Positions 34,701 to 44,369 of a DNA stretch of 64,000 nucleotides are shown in pieces. The position numbers were made by a program, and so were the translations under genes. Each line of letters opens with the position of its first letter. Position 1 is the first letter of the stretch. Source of the DNA: Silene latifolia (taxonomy: Eukaryota > Streptophyta > Magnoliopsida > Caryophyllales > Caryophyllaceae); contig NC_133536.1 of assembly GCF_048544455.1 (NCBI RefSeq), positions 27,468,152 through 27,532,151 on the forward strand, given 5' to 3'. Under the pieces are notes generated by a model, which was not told the origin of the DNA, did not search any database, and worked only from the letters and a program-made list of their open reading frames with translations.

Positions 34701-35368
34701 TCGGCTGGATCACTATCTCCCTTGTATGACAGAGGTGGCAACTTGAGCTTAGTTGGCACCTGGACTTCTAGGACGTAGGCGCTGAGGGGCTGTCTGACCA
34801 CGTGCCGAACGACGCGCGGCGATCGGCTCCTCGCATCCCTAACCTGGCTCCTCCCCCCGTAGCGGGAGGGGCTCCTTCTTCGACTAGGACTTCTTCTCCA
34901 ACTCTGCTGAGTCGGACTCCTCTGACTCCTTTGGGGTAAGCCTCGTTCGTGTGGCGGGGACGCTGTCCTCCCACGAGTGCGGGAAGGACTTAGGTCTACC
35001 GCGCCCACTTTGGGCTCCCCCGGCGTCTTGACTGGGTCAGCTTCTCCCAGTGCTCCGTTCAAATTTCTCGGAGTCACGTTTAGGGCCCTGGTCTCCTGGG
35101 CGGTTTCCGCCGCTCTGGTCGGCGTGACAGTGTGAGCAGGCGTATTACTGATTAGGTCCAGGAGCATTTTTAGTTTCGCTACGTCAACCACATGCCCCAT
35201 GATGGTGACCTGGTTGGCTGGCAGCGGCGTGTCGGGTACTATTGGCATCCCGAACTCTGGTTGGATTACTCCGCCGGTGGAGGGCTGCAGGACTCCAGAG
35301 TTGTTGAAAGTATCATCTTGGTAGAACGCGGTTTCGTCGGTCACGACTGCGTCTTGTTGTTTCGACAT
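31715..35368 (-). CDS. gag-protease-(extra RNase H)-reverse transcriptase of element B
   Basis: One frame of 1217 codons. I chose ATG at 35368 (MSKQQDAVV), the first Met after the primer site. Residues 127-190 are Ser-Arg-rich (RRSPSRRRSPSR). The gag core is about 205-370 and a zinc-knuckle variant (CEYHGHTGHLTNDC) is at 477-490. Protease has DTG at 611-613 and a YDVLIGR flap-end motif at 683-689. Residues 728-848 are an extra RNase H-like block. The pre-RT linker follows, then RT at about 900-1130 with YVDD at 1070-1073. The frame ends at a premature stop (31715) where small indels disrupt the start of RNase H. The protein would assemble particles, cleave the polyprotein and reverse-transcribe the RNA. 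Confidence 0.93.
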   Translation of the reverse strand: MSKQQDAVVTDETAFYQDDTFNNSGVLQPSTGGVIQPEFGMPIVPDTPLPANQVTIMGHVVDVAKLKMLLDLISNTPAHTVTPTRAAETAQETRALNVTPRNLNGALGEADPVKTPGEPKVGAVDLSPSRTRGRTASPPHERGLPQRSQRSPTQQSWRRSPSRRRSPSRYGGRSQVRDARSRSPRVVRHVVRQPLSAYVLEVQVPTKLKLPPLSYKGDSDPADHAEAFESYMSVWEQPDEVWCRIFPTTLHGIAQNWYKGLPDGSVHYYADLRDAFLAQYSCNKRRAVETSDLLTIKQEGGESLRNYVKRFDGKVQQIREINPGGGLRSMKGLPRGDLKNELIKCGGLGLDAARKLADQAIKVEDYHKTWVGPSEAEHSEKKSRREDNPNERRRGNNGSRSDERRRENNRSRSEKSARKQSSADAGGSSGTYYKKRYDDHTPLVVSAAEVFALSKNEGQKWERPPRPRSDGDTSQYCEYHGHTGHLTNDCRHLKDAIEELIRMGSLGKYVARGRKPDAGGSNSKSAPERVGVVNVIIRDNESGGSAPGHKRHLDEPYQAINFMPNTATPASNIPDMTIGQEDYEGVVALHSDPLMVHLDIANHLVKGCLIDTGAYTNVMNKECFLGLGLRIEDLSPCTNPLYSFSGAGLVPLGSVSLPVRFGEGGVAKNVMSKFVVIDGTPAYDVLIGRVTLSEIDAVISIRALTFIYVSDRGEAHKLISKKEEDPGLWEVYANGPSTTNSSKADIVIISPNGDVFEHALKLTSLVSNKESKYEAVITGIELAKTAGAERIMVKTDSLLVINQIRGECEAQDYETIRYLVRVRAVASELKSFRIQYTPRSGNDRTIGMVEGAETEEVEIDPGRTVTVGVNLEPKFRADLLDLLRKNKDVFAYSAAEMPGVNREVIVHKLNVLSTARPVKQRMRNSSAEKDEAIKAEVDKLLAAGFIMPCTYPEWLANVVMVKKSSGAWRMCVDFTNLNKACPKDCYPLPRIDILIDATAGYTMLSLLDAFSGYHQVFMAEEDMPKCAFITANGTYMYKMMPFGLKNAGATYTRLVDKVFQNQKGRNIEAYVDDAIVKSKSDSEHLADLHETFCSLRKYKMKLNPMKCNFGVRAGKFLGVLVSARGIDANPDKVQAILDLPEPRNRKEVMMLTGRMAALARFTSRSADKSTPFFKVLKGNKDFSWGEEQSTAFKQLKAHLQTLPTLSGRSSGRRYTYT
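32825..33187 (-). other. Extra, degenerate archaeal-type RNase H domain between protease and RT
   Basis: Residues 728-848 of the B polyprotein are an obvious second copy of the archaeal-type RNase H found downstream at 30960-31340. Shared strings include LWEVY-NG/IWEVYTDG, TTNSS, IISPNGD, YEAVITG, KTDSLLV and NQIRGE. DNA identity is also high over this span. Two of the four catalytic acids are lost: Asp of YTDG is Asn (N734), and the Asp of ADALS aligns to Ile (I846). E774 and D796 remain. The normal Tat order is protease-RT-RNase H-archaeal RNase H-integrase, so this block is out of place. It is fused in frame, and it is probably structural or neutral rather than catalytic (inference). Confidence 0.88.
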
Positions 35369-35434
35369 TTTCTTAGCTTTTTGGGTGGGTTTTTTTGTTG
35401 TTTGGGAATGAATGTGACTAGCTTCTAGTGTCTT

Positions 35435-35452
35435 TCCCCACAGACGGCGCCA
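35435..35452 (-). other. Primer binding site of element B
   Basis: On the minus strand TGGCGCCGTCTGTGGGGA starts two bases inside the 5' LTR. It is complementary to a tRNA 3' end terminating in GGCGCCA. Tat elements often use Asp- or Arg-type primers; the isoacceptor is not assigned. Confidence 0.8.
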
Positions 35453-35454
35453 AT

Positions 35455-36032
35455 TGTTCCGGGTGTAATTCCAGAGCAAGTATCTTTACCACCCGTGGCT
35501 TGTAGAATAATGTCTTGAGTTGACCCCTTCTTGCTTCTATCGTTCCTCTCGGCCTCTCCTGCAACAATGAACGAACTGAGGGCTTGGCTTTGTGCCAAGC
35601 GTACTCACTCCGACGCTCAAGTCAGTAAACTTAAAGGATTAAGTTGTGTTACTTGGCTAGGTATGTATTGTAGAGAGATAAGGAAGATATTACCAGATGA
35701 ATAGTGTATTTAGGTTAAGTTGTGGGATCCTTTCCTCAATGAGGGTTGAGGAGTATTTATAGACTTTCACCTTTTGTCACGTAGTGGCCAAGTGGCTAGC
35801 AGGTGGAAAGACCGTTCTACCCTCGGCCGATGGACCTATGGCAGGCCGGCCGAGGGTCTTGGATATGAGTACGCGGATATGTGTCCCGGCTAGCTAGGTG
35901 CCAGGCCGAGACCCAGGTGACAGGCCGATGGGCTTCATCGGCTACGCTGTCTGATATGATGACATTGCTGTGGATGTCTCTGACCTTGCTCAGTATGTTG
36001 ACTTGGTCAACGGTGCAGAATATGCCCCATCA
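35455..36032 (-). repeat. 5' LTR of element B (578 bp)
   Basis: Same ends as the left LTR and identical to it apart from one missing T. TATA box on the minus strand at 35761-35754 (TATAAATA). This LTR should drive gag-pol transcription leftward. Confidence 0.97.
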
Positions 36033-36037
36033 GATAG
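36033..36037. repeat. Right target-site duplication of element B (GATAG)
   Basis: Exact copy of 24634-24638. Confidence 0.97.
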
Positions 36038-36740
36038 AAAAGAGACTTTTTTTAAAGTACGTGGTAGTCTCTAAGTTTTGTAAAACTCCTAAAAATAAAC
36101 AATAATAAATAAACGCAATCTAAATAAAATAACAACTAATTAAGTTGATAAAGTTGTTACTAGAAAAAATAATATCATATAAACAATAATAAAATAAAAT
36201 AACAACTAATTAAGTTGATAACGTTGTTTGCAATTCATGAACTATACAACCAGATGTATATGTTGTACGGTGTAGAACCTGAGCTTTGTGTCAAAGTATC
36301 TGAGCTTTATATTAAAGAATATGAGCTTTATTAGAAAGTATTGAGTTCATTCATTTACACATTAAAAACATGAAATTTAAATTAGCTCAGGAAAAATTAC
36401 AAGTAAGCTCGAATTCTTATACTTGGATGTACCATGCTTATGGTACAACTGGATGTATAATCCTATTTGCGCGTTGTTAGTAGAAAAAATAATATTATCC
36501 TATCTTAAATGTAGTTGAAGATGAATGAAACTGTGATTATAATACTTGATATAAATACAATTGTGAACAAACTTTATTAATGATTCTTATTTTGATGATT
36601 TAATCCTATACTAATTTTGCTATATTTTTTTTACGTATACAATTCATGTGTTTGGGATACATGCTTGCTTATTAATCACCTCTCTTTGTTTGATGACAGC
36701 CTTTTAATCCATTTTTTTATGGCAGGTTCTTAATTGTTAT
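36038..36740. other. AT-rich intergenic DNA with a local duplication and a possible MITE
   Basis: ataacaactaattaagttga occurs twice, near 36128 and 36200. The pair ctatacaaccagatgtata (near 36241) and gtacaactggatgtataat (near 36442) is an imperfect inverted repeat that may bound a MITE of about 215 bp. No gene. Confidence 0.4.
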
Positions 36741-36743
36741 TTA

Positions 36744-36972
36744 GAGCATGTTTGGCCTCGATTCTCAAAAATGAGTTTTTGTTTTTCAAGCTTAATTTTT
36801 CAAAAGTATTTTTCAAAAGCAGAAACAACAAATAACTGCTTCTATTTTTATGGGCAAAAATAGGGATTTTTAGTTTTTGATAATTTTTATTTAACTTTTA
36901 GAAAACGATGTGTTTGGCCAAAAAGCGTTTTTTAGTCCAAAAACACTTTTACAAACTAGGCCAAACACACAC
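36744..36972. mobile_element. Tourist-like MITE (229 bp)
   Basis: Ends gagcatgtttggcc and ggccaaacacacac form an inverted repeat of about 14 bp. TTA flanks both sides (36741-36743, 36973-36975), the PIF/Harbinger target size. The interior is AT-rich and non-coding. Confidence 0.65.
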
Positions 36973-37618
36973 TTATAATTTTAGTCAAATAGGAGTGAAT
37001 TATACAAAGATCCAATTATAAATTATTTTGGTTTCAAGCTTGAAATCTGGTAGGTAATTTTTTTTTAACAAGCTTATTTTATGATTTTGTAATATAATTT
37101 TGACATTAATTTTTTTCATTTTTATGAACTCATGCTATAAGTTTGCTATCGAATTTTTCATGGCTACACTACTTGGTCTATTTACCCATGAGTTTGTAGA
37201 TTAAATTTAGAAGTTTCAATAATTTGTATGTTAAATCATACGTACTAATCACCTTTATATTTTTGTTGACAGGTAGTTAATTTGTCTAGATAATTTATTT
37301 ATAAAACTAAAACATTTAAAATTAATAGACATCTATCACGAAAAAAATTTCAAGAAAAAATAACATATAGACATCGAAAAATACAGTCAAAGTGGCGTCT
37401 TGGAGACCGCAATAAAGCAAATGGGGTGAAAATAAAAAAAATGGAGGGGGTATAACTCAGTTGGTTTTGCTTAATACCGTCTTATCTTATGACCTCTAAC
37501 AACCTCTTTATATATCCACCTCTATTACAAGAAGGTATGAGAGCCGTCTTATATTAAGACGGTAGTAAATAAGAAATAAGAAATGGTGTATATTAATAAA
37601 TTTGTCTATTTATTTTTA
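36973..37618. other. AT-rich intergenic DNA
   Basis: No gene. A short imperfect inverted repeat (taataccgtctta near 37480, taagacggtag near 37556) may be another MITE of about 100 bp. Confidence 0.35.
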
Positions 37619-37752
37619 GGGTAATGCTAAATACAACCCACTGTGTTGTATTTAAGCATTAAATACCTTCTAATTTGGGTATTAACTTAGAAATTAAAAA
37701 CTAAATTACACATTAACCAATACAACCCAGTGGGTTGTATTTATCATTACCC
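37619..37752. mobile_element. Mutator-type MITE (134 bp) with perfect 9-bp target duplication
   Basis: gggtaatgctaaatacaacc and its complement form the ends; the inverted repeats are about 30 bp long. ttattttta flanks both sides exactly (37610-37618, 37753-37761). The 9-bp duplication points to a Mutator-like transposase acting in trans. Confidence 0.9.
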
Positions 37753-38043
37753 TTATTTTTATGTTATGGTGTGCGATTTAAAAACTTTGCATGAAATCTC
37801 AAATTTTAGTCTTGCTTTAAGATTGCGTCGGTGGGTAAATAATCGATCTTATTTTCACGATAATCTTTCTACTTGACTTCTTGAGTTCACTCTTTTAATA
37901 TAACTTAATAATATATTACGCCTACTTGGGGTTTGTAATTGATTAGAACTAATTATAATCTTGGTCTATTTACAATATCACCGAAATCTATTAGGAGTCT
38001 ACATACATGAGTGTATTTTGCTCCATATTAATCAATTAATTTA
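37753..38043. other. AT-rich spacer between two Mutator-type MITEs
   Basis: Nothing recognisable. Confidence 0.35.
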
Positions 38044-38592
38044 GAGAAATTCCCCCTTGTACCCCTCTGATATGAGCTAATTCCACTTGTACTCCTACTT
38101 TTCAGGAATGCTCACCTTTACCCTCCAACTTTCTAGTTATTCTCACATATACCCCTTAAGTATAGTAAATGATGAATATTGAGGATGAAGTGTGGTAAAA
38201 GGGTAAAGGATGAACCTTGAAGATGAAGTGGAGGCATATAAAAGTGAATTTAAAGGGAAAAACGATGTTTGTGAAAGAGAAACAAATATTTCAATTAAAG
38301 TATCATATTGTTTACATAGCCCTTAACATCGTACGTAAGGGTAATTAACACTTCTTCCCCGCTTCATAATGACAAGCGAGAATTCACTTAATGCCTTAGT
38401 TGATGGTGCTTAGTATTATGATGTTGGAATGTGGACTTTCCTTAAAAGTAAGGGTACAAGTGAGATTAGTTTATATTTGAGGGGTATAAGTGAGATTAAC
38501 TAGTAAATTGAAGGGTATAAGTGGGCTTTCCTGAAAAGTAGGGGTACAAGTGAGATTAGCCCATAACAGAGGGGTACAAGTGGGAATTTTCC
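38044..38592. mobile_element. Mutator-like non-autonomous element (549 bp) with long repeated ends
   Basis: The ends gagaaattcccccttgtacc and ggtacaagtgggaattttcc are parts of inverted repeats of about 110 bp. Within each arm the motif cacttgtaccc-ct recurs every 30-40 bp. ATTAATTTA is duplicated exactly (38035-38043, 38593-38601). No ORF. The centre (38160-38440) is unrelated to the arms. Confidence 0.88.
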
Positions 38593-38601
38593 ATTAATTT
38601 A

Positions 38602-39024
38602 TTAAAGTCAAGTAGCGTTCTACCCTTACGTACTAACCAAGTTATTTTCTATAATATTAGTACAATTACATTTGATCATGATTAGGTCTTTTATTTCCAT
38701 TAAACTTTATGAATAATTCCTATACATTTCTATTGTTACTCAGAACAGGTAACAATGGACGCACTGACTACAATCAAGCATGTTTACATATAATTGATTG
38801 TTATGTTTTTATAATAAAAGTGTAACTATGTCATATAAGAACATCTTTATGGGTAGGGCAAACAAAAAAATGCGATGAAAGTTAAACTAAAGATTTGACC
38901 TATGTGATACAAATCCTTTCTTGATAATAATATTAGATCAGAGTACTAAAATCATAAACTGCATGCACAAAACTTCCTATCGTCATGTAAGGTGATTATC
39001 TATATCTATATCTATATCTATCTA
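38602..39024. other. AT-rich spacer ending in a tctata microsatellite
   Basis: No gene. The tatatc repeats at 38997-39024 abut the proposed Helitron 5' end; the same microsatellite precedes the second Helitron head at 41127. Confidence 0.4.
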
Positions 39025-39479
39025 TCTATATAAAAGTATAATAGAAGAACCACTACTTATCTAACTATACACGTGTCATTACCTCAGAGATTTTTTTCCC
39101 GCTCAACTATTCAACTATCCTTCAACAACCCTATTTTTCTTACCTCATTTCTTATATGCGCCATACTGTGAAGCCTCTCAATTTACAGATTTCACAACCA
39201 TTCTACAGTAATCTTCTCCTCCAAATCGGTTTGAAGGTTATTCATCTCAGTAAATTATCTCACCAAAATTTAATCAGGTTAGCTTATTTACATCCTCATT
39301 TCAATTAAATGTCAATATTTCCTAAAAGTTAAATTAGATCTAAGATTTTAGGGTTTGGTTTTGGCTTAATCGCATAAAACTGGTGGTGGTTGGACATTAT
39401 TTGAAGGTTTCGTTAAATTTGTTAACAAGTTTAGAGAAATTCCGCTAAATTATACATTTGTTTTAGCAATTGTTATTTA

Positions 39480-39569
39480 CTCCCTTCGTCCCAATTATTT
39501 GTTTACTCTTTTTAATTTTCTCGAGAGGTATTTTAATCAAATGCGGACAAATGATTGGAACGGAGAGAG
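39480..39569. mobile_element. Stowaway-like MITE (90 bp)
   Basis: Ends ctcccttcgtcccaattatttg and caaatgattggaacggagagag, flanked by TA on both sides (39478-39479, 39570-39571). Inserted in H1. Confidence 0.8.
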
Positions 39570-40086
39570 TAATTATCAATTTTCTTAGTTTTCAGGTGAG
39601 TTGTATTCGGTGAATCTTCTATGCATTTGATTGATCTCAATTGCTTTCAATTTTAAACAATTTAGTAATTCTCTAGATTTAGAGAACTTTATGGCTTTGT
39701 GGATTGAAGATTAATATGTTTGGCCTTCAAATATATGGACAATATAGGCTTCTATATACGCTTTTTTGTTATTCTGGCTTCCATTTTGAGGGAACATTAT
39801 CAATCATCCCTTATAGGTAACCCCCAACATCTGTTAATTTGGCCTAACATTTTGGTATCAGGGTCTCTTTTACAGACTATCTCATAGTTCAGATAGATTT
39901 TTGTGGTACAAATAGTTAAACCGTAGATTATATCATGCACACCATACGAGTATGTCATATCATTATACTGATCTTGGGATATGTTTTTGTATGTTGATTA
40001 TTTATAGAATCCTCTAGATTTGTCGACAATGCGTGGTTTTGTATACTCCAAATGCAACCGAATGCATTACTACGATATTAACCTTT

Positions 40087-40868
40087 GAATGTTTTTCCAA
40101 AATGGGGCGTAAACACAAACAAATTAACGAAATAGGTTGAGTTTCTAAGTATTTACCCAAAATGGGTCCACGTCATCATCGAAGCTAAGCTCGGATTCAA
40201 GTCGCTCTCCCGCTCAACGACCTTACCCAAAGTGTCACTTAATGTCCACCCAAACCTCAGTATGCTACTTAAACGGCAAGTCGCTCTGGGAGTGAGCGAT
40301 TTTAGCTCAAATCGCCTACCCCCACAGCGACTTAGGTGTTTGCAACCAAAAAAAAAAAAAAAAAAAAAGGCTGTTAAGGAGAGTCGAACACAGGACCTTC
40401 CACAAAACTAATACTTATTCAATATTACCTAACCATCCGTGCAAGAAAGTTTATATGTTAAAGGGAAGTGATTAAAGATAATATTGAGTAATCGTTATTC
40501 AAGTCCCAAAACACATTTATTGCTGTTAGCATTAAATATGGAAATTTAATCCCCTTAATAAGACATCAATTTACACTTGGTGTTATGGTAAGGGAGTTAA
40601 AGAAGTGTTAGTAGATTCCGTGTTCCATTCCCATCAGCTACAATTCACTTGTCTTTTTTATTTTTCTTCTTTTTATTTTTTTTTTTTGGCCAAGTCGCCC
40701 AGCCGCTGAGCGTTTTTCCTACAAGTCGCTCTCCCGCTGAGCGACCTTAATCCTGAACCTACCATCGTCAAAACCGAGCCTACGTGGACCCATTTTTGGT
40801 AATTAGTTTCAAAGTTACCCTATTTCGTTAAATTGTTTGTTATTAAAACCCATTTTGGAAAAAAATTC
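40087..40868. mobile_element. Mutator-like non-autonomous element (782 bp), 9-bp target duplication
   Basis: Ends gaatgtttttccaaaatggg and cccattttggaaaaaaattc are inverted repeats. TTAACCTTT is duplicated exactly (40078-40086, 40869-40877). Both arms also carry gtcgctctcccgctgagcgac-like segments that can form hairpins. A poly-A tract lies near 40350. No ORF. Confidence 0.88.
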
Positions 40869-41126
40869 TTAACCTTTACATTTAGCTTCTTTTAGTTTTA
40901 GTTGTAGGTTAAGTGCAATCTATCCCAATAAATGATATTTTTTCTCAGTAGTTTTTTTCCCAGTCTTGCTGCATTCACTAGCCTCTAATGACTATTAATC
41001 TTTTTGCAATATTCATTTTTTGGCAGCTTCCTTTTTCTTCCCAAGTAATTAAGAAATCTTATCTCGACTATACCCTCTCATCTATATCTATCTATATCTA
41101 TATCTATATCTATCTATCTATCTATA

Positions 41127-43298
41127 TCTATATATAAGTATAATAGAAGAACCACTATTCATTATCTTATACACGTGTCATTACCTCATAAAAAGTTTTC
41201 CCGCTCAATCCTATAATAACCTATAATATATCTGAACCTGGCCCCTGTTTATTGGCCGCCACTTACTGCTCTCCTCTTATTCTCTTACCATTTTTGTAAT
41301 TACTTTTGTAACTTTGCAATTTATTTTTAACCTATTTCCACGCTAATTTGCCCTTTTTATTTTTTTTCCCCGAAATTTTAATGGATCATTCTTCAAAATG
41401 AATCGTGAAATATGACCAAGTAAAAATTATCAAAGCTAGCCAAATATAGATTCTCAAGCTTAAGGACGAACATGGGAAGATGGAATTTCAAGTTCTTTTC
41501 ATTATTTGCCTTTGTATTATTGTTTGTTTTTGTATGAATATAGTTTGATATATATTGGATTTTGCTAGGGAAAATCGTTGATTTATTTTTATATTTGTTA
41601 TTGCGGATTTATGCTTCATTTGTTTAACTAAATTTTTATAGAATACGACAAGTCAGCGCGAATGAGGGGTTGCTAGAGTTTCAAGTTCATTGCTTGATTC
41701 ACACCGGTATGTTTGATTATTCTTTTCAATTACCAGTTGAGATATGGTATTCTTGGTATTCTCCCTCAATTTAATTACTTACATTACAAAAGCTGATTTT
41801 GATCTTGGTATTTATGTAATATTTTACATCTTCTTCCAATTTACTTACAGATTAGTTATGGAGATTAGGATGCAATAACAAGGAGGTTAGACTTCTAACT
41901 ACTTCGTAACAAATTACTAATTGGTTCTAATTTTGAATGGTTATGATTCTGATTGAATATTATGAGTGTCATGAAAGAACTCGGTGTGTCAAAATGTTTG
42001 TTAATGTCTTTTGAAGCAGTTCACTTGGTAGCGATGTAGTGTACTGAATTGTCTATTCTATCTTCTCATTGTTATGTAGATTACTCACTAAGATACTATA
42101 TTCTTTCAAGGTTGTAAGTCGCCTGGTATGTGAAAGTCATCTAATGACAAGAGAATTAATAAAGGGTATATTTAGCTTAGTTACCTACAGGTCTACATGA
42201 TTTTTATGTTTGTAAAAAAAATTGAGGATAGTCTTAATTAAAATACCCTCACAAACAATAAAAAAAGGAAAACAAATGACATGGACGGAGGAAGTATATA
42301 TTTATGAGTGTTTGCAACAAGATATTTGTGTATAAGTTTGGCTTTAAACTGTTTGGTGATCATCATATGTTTTTCTACAAAAAACTTTATACATAAATGA
42401 ATAGGACAAAGGGAGTATATATTTACGAGTGTTTGATCATTTTTATTGTTATCTGGATTTATTGTTTGATGTAAGGCGATTCATTGAAAATGTTACAGAA
42501 AAACAGAGGAAGTCGACAAGGAAGGCTATACAGGGAAGTCACCAAGGGTTCAGGACTACTTAAACTATAACATTACTCAATGAGGTGCCACAAAAGAATG
42601 TAAAACCAATCGAACTATTCAAGAGGAGTCTGGGAAGGTTAAATATTAAGGGTTTGCCTAACTGCGAATGACTAATTTTTATACTAAACGGGTAATTATC
42701 TCGATTATTTTAAGTGAATTTGATTTCCTTATATTTTCTATTTTGCATTCCTTTTGAAAAAACAAAATTGTTTACTTTTATATAGGGGTGATCACTTAAC
42801 AAAAGTATACTGGTAGACTTCAAGAAATCTAAGTTCGAACAATTAACTACTTATGTTTAGCACATTGGCCGTTAAATTATGTTTAAAATTAAATAATAAT
42901 GATGTTTTCTCTTTTTTTTTTGTGCAGATTGTACATGCGGGTTTATAAAGAAGTTTGTCACAAGATTATGGAATATAATTATTAGTCCTCTGCCCGAGCT
43001 TAATTGCCAGCAAAGTCATCGGTCTATCAATTTTTCACTTGACCCCTAATAGAGTACTTATCATAACTGGCAGACGGCTCACTGAAACAATCAATTATAG
43101 AAAATGATGTATTGTTTTATATAAGATGATATACATTCATTTGAGTTGTTCTTGACTACATATATTTTCCATGTACTAAATATCATTATATAAGATGTTA
43201 TACATTGAAATAAATACAAGTTTATAACTAAACTTTGAAAATAATTTGTATATACCATTTATACATGCCCGTGCAACTTTGCACGGGTTCTAACCTAG
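41127..43298 (+). mobile_element. Helitron H2 (2.17 kb, non-autonomous)
   Basis: Head tctatatataagtataatag at 41127 (A before), then a tacacgtgtcattacctcat block nearly identical to that of H1. The tail has a perfect 7-bp hairpin cccgtgc-aacttt-gcacggg (43268-43287), 7 nt, then CTAG at 43295-43298 followed by T. These are the diagnostic Helitron ends and A|T target. No long ORF. Confidence 0.8.
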
Positions 43299-43647
43299 TA
43301 ACTTCTATATACACAAATCATAGGAAAAGTCAATTTTAGTTGTATATACTCATAGATTTCGCGGAAAAAATAATGTACGTTAAGGTGACTATAAATCTTT
43401 AACTTCTTAAGAGAATATTTATTAATCATGTTACAGAAACTTTTTTATTTTTATTTTTCTTTTTAATTGAGGAGATAAAAAAATTACTATGTTTCTCCTA
43501 AAATTAACGATACTATTATAAGATATGATTCTTTCTATTTCCTAAAAAAATGTCGAGCCCACTCCCTAAAAATTAACATTTTGTACAAGCTCACTTTAAA
43601 AACAAAACGCTATTTAGTTACCGCACGGGCACAAAATCTAGTGAATA

Positions 43648-43737
43648 CTCCCTCCGTTCCAGTCATATGTTTACACTTCCTTTATTTCCCCCTCACAAAA
43701 TAAAAGAAGTGTAAACATATCACTGGAACAGAGGGAG
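43648..43737. mobile_element. Stowaway MITE (90 bp)
   Basis: ctccctccgttccagtcata ends with a near-perfect complementary end; TA duplications at 43646-43647 and 43738-43739. It lies 6 bp after the proposed H1 tail. Confidence 0.92.
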
Positions 43738-44369
43738 TACTAAATTACGGGTCTGCAATAGTTTATAAGGAAACCCGTTAAAAAGAAAATACTATTATAT
43801 ATTATAAATACCTTTCTTTATTATTATATATTCTCTTTTAAGAGATATAAGGTTCGATTTAAAAAAATTAAAATCTCAGAGTCGAAAAGACCAAAATTTG
43901 AAGAGTATTACGGAGTACAATTTAATACTTTGTACTTCTTATGGAATGAAGTTTAAATCTTAAGTTAAGGGTTGGTATAAGATTACTTTTGTTTCCATTG
44001 CTTTTGGGTCAAATCTGCGCTAAAATTTGAAAGTTGTTGTGTAGGACATAAGCCTGCGATAAAATTTAAAACCGTTGTACAACGGCTTTGTGGTCAGCAT
44101 TGAAATTCTAATTTTTTTCACAATTTCTAAATAAGCCGCTGTTTGAGACAACGGCTTTGGAGAAAACCCGCAATTTTTTTTTAAAAAAAAGTGTCGTAGA
44201 CCCATTAAACGTAAATAGTTTCAATCCACACCGTTTTGTTAAATACTTTGAAAAATAACACCAATATGAAAAAAATTCAAACATTGGAGTATTTTATAAT
44301 TTTGAAGTACCGAGTATAACTTAACGACATTAGGACTTAGGAGCCTGACGAGCCTCCTTCTAAAATATG

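Larger units (their letters stand above)
24639..36032 (-). mobile_element. Complete Retand-like Ty3/gypsy (Tat lineage) element B, 11.4 kb
   Basis: Read on the minus strand the order is 5' LTR (36032-35455), primer site, gag-protease-extra RNase H-RT, RNase H-archaeal RNase H-integrase, five 142-bp tandem repeats, antisense spliced ORF, polypurine tract and 3' LTR (25217-24639). It is flanked by the 5-bp duplication GATAG. The two LTRs (578 and 579 bp) differ by only one base in a T run (near 24715 versus 35530), so insertion is very recent. Even so, the pol frame is broken at the RT/RNase H junction and the antisense ORF is shifted at least twice. B is thus probably defective in cis, unless the indels are assembly errors. 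Confidence 0.97.
39025..43641 (+). mobile_element. Helitron H1 with a second Helitron nested inside
   Basis: The 5' head tctatataaaagtataatag at 39025 is preceded by A, then a tacacgtgtcattacctca block. The proposed 3' end is cacgggcacaaaat plus CTAG at 43638-43641, followed by T; only the right half of the usual hairpin is left. H2 (41127-43298) has its own head and tail and would sit inside H1. A Stowaway MITE (39480) and a Mutator-type element (40087) also sit inside. No Rep/helicase frame is visible, so H1 is non-autonomous. That the tail belongs to this head is inference. Confidence 0.5.

Noticed and set aside
38997-39030. TATA-rich promoter
   Set aside because: It is a tctata microsatellite directly before a Helitron head and recurs before the second head; no gene follows.
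40361-40440. tRNA-like segment (ggagagtcgaacacaggacc resembling a reversed B box)
   Set aside because: No A box at the right distance and no cloverleaf could be formed; it lies inside a Mutator-type element.
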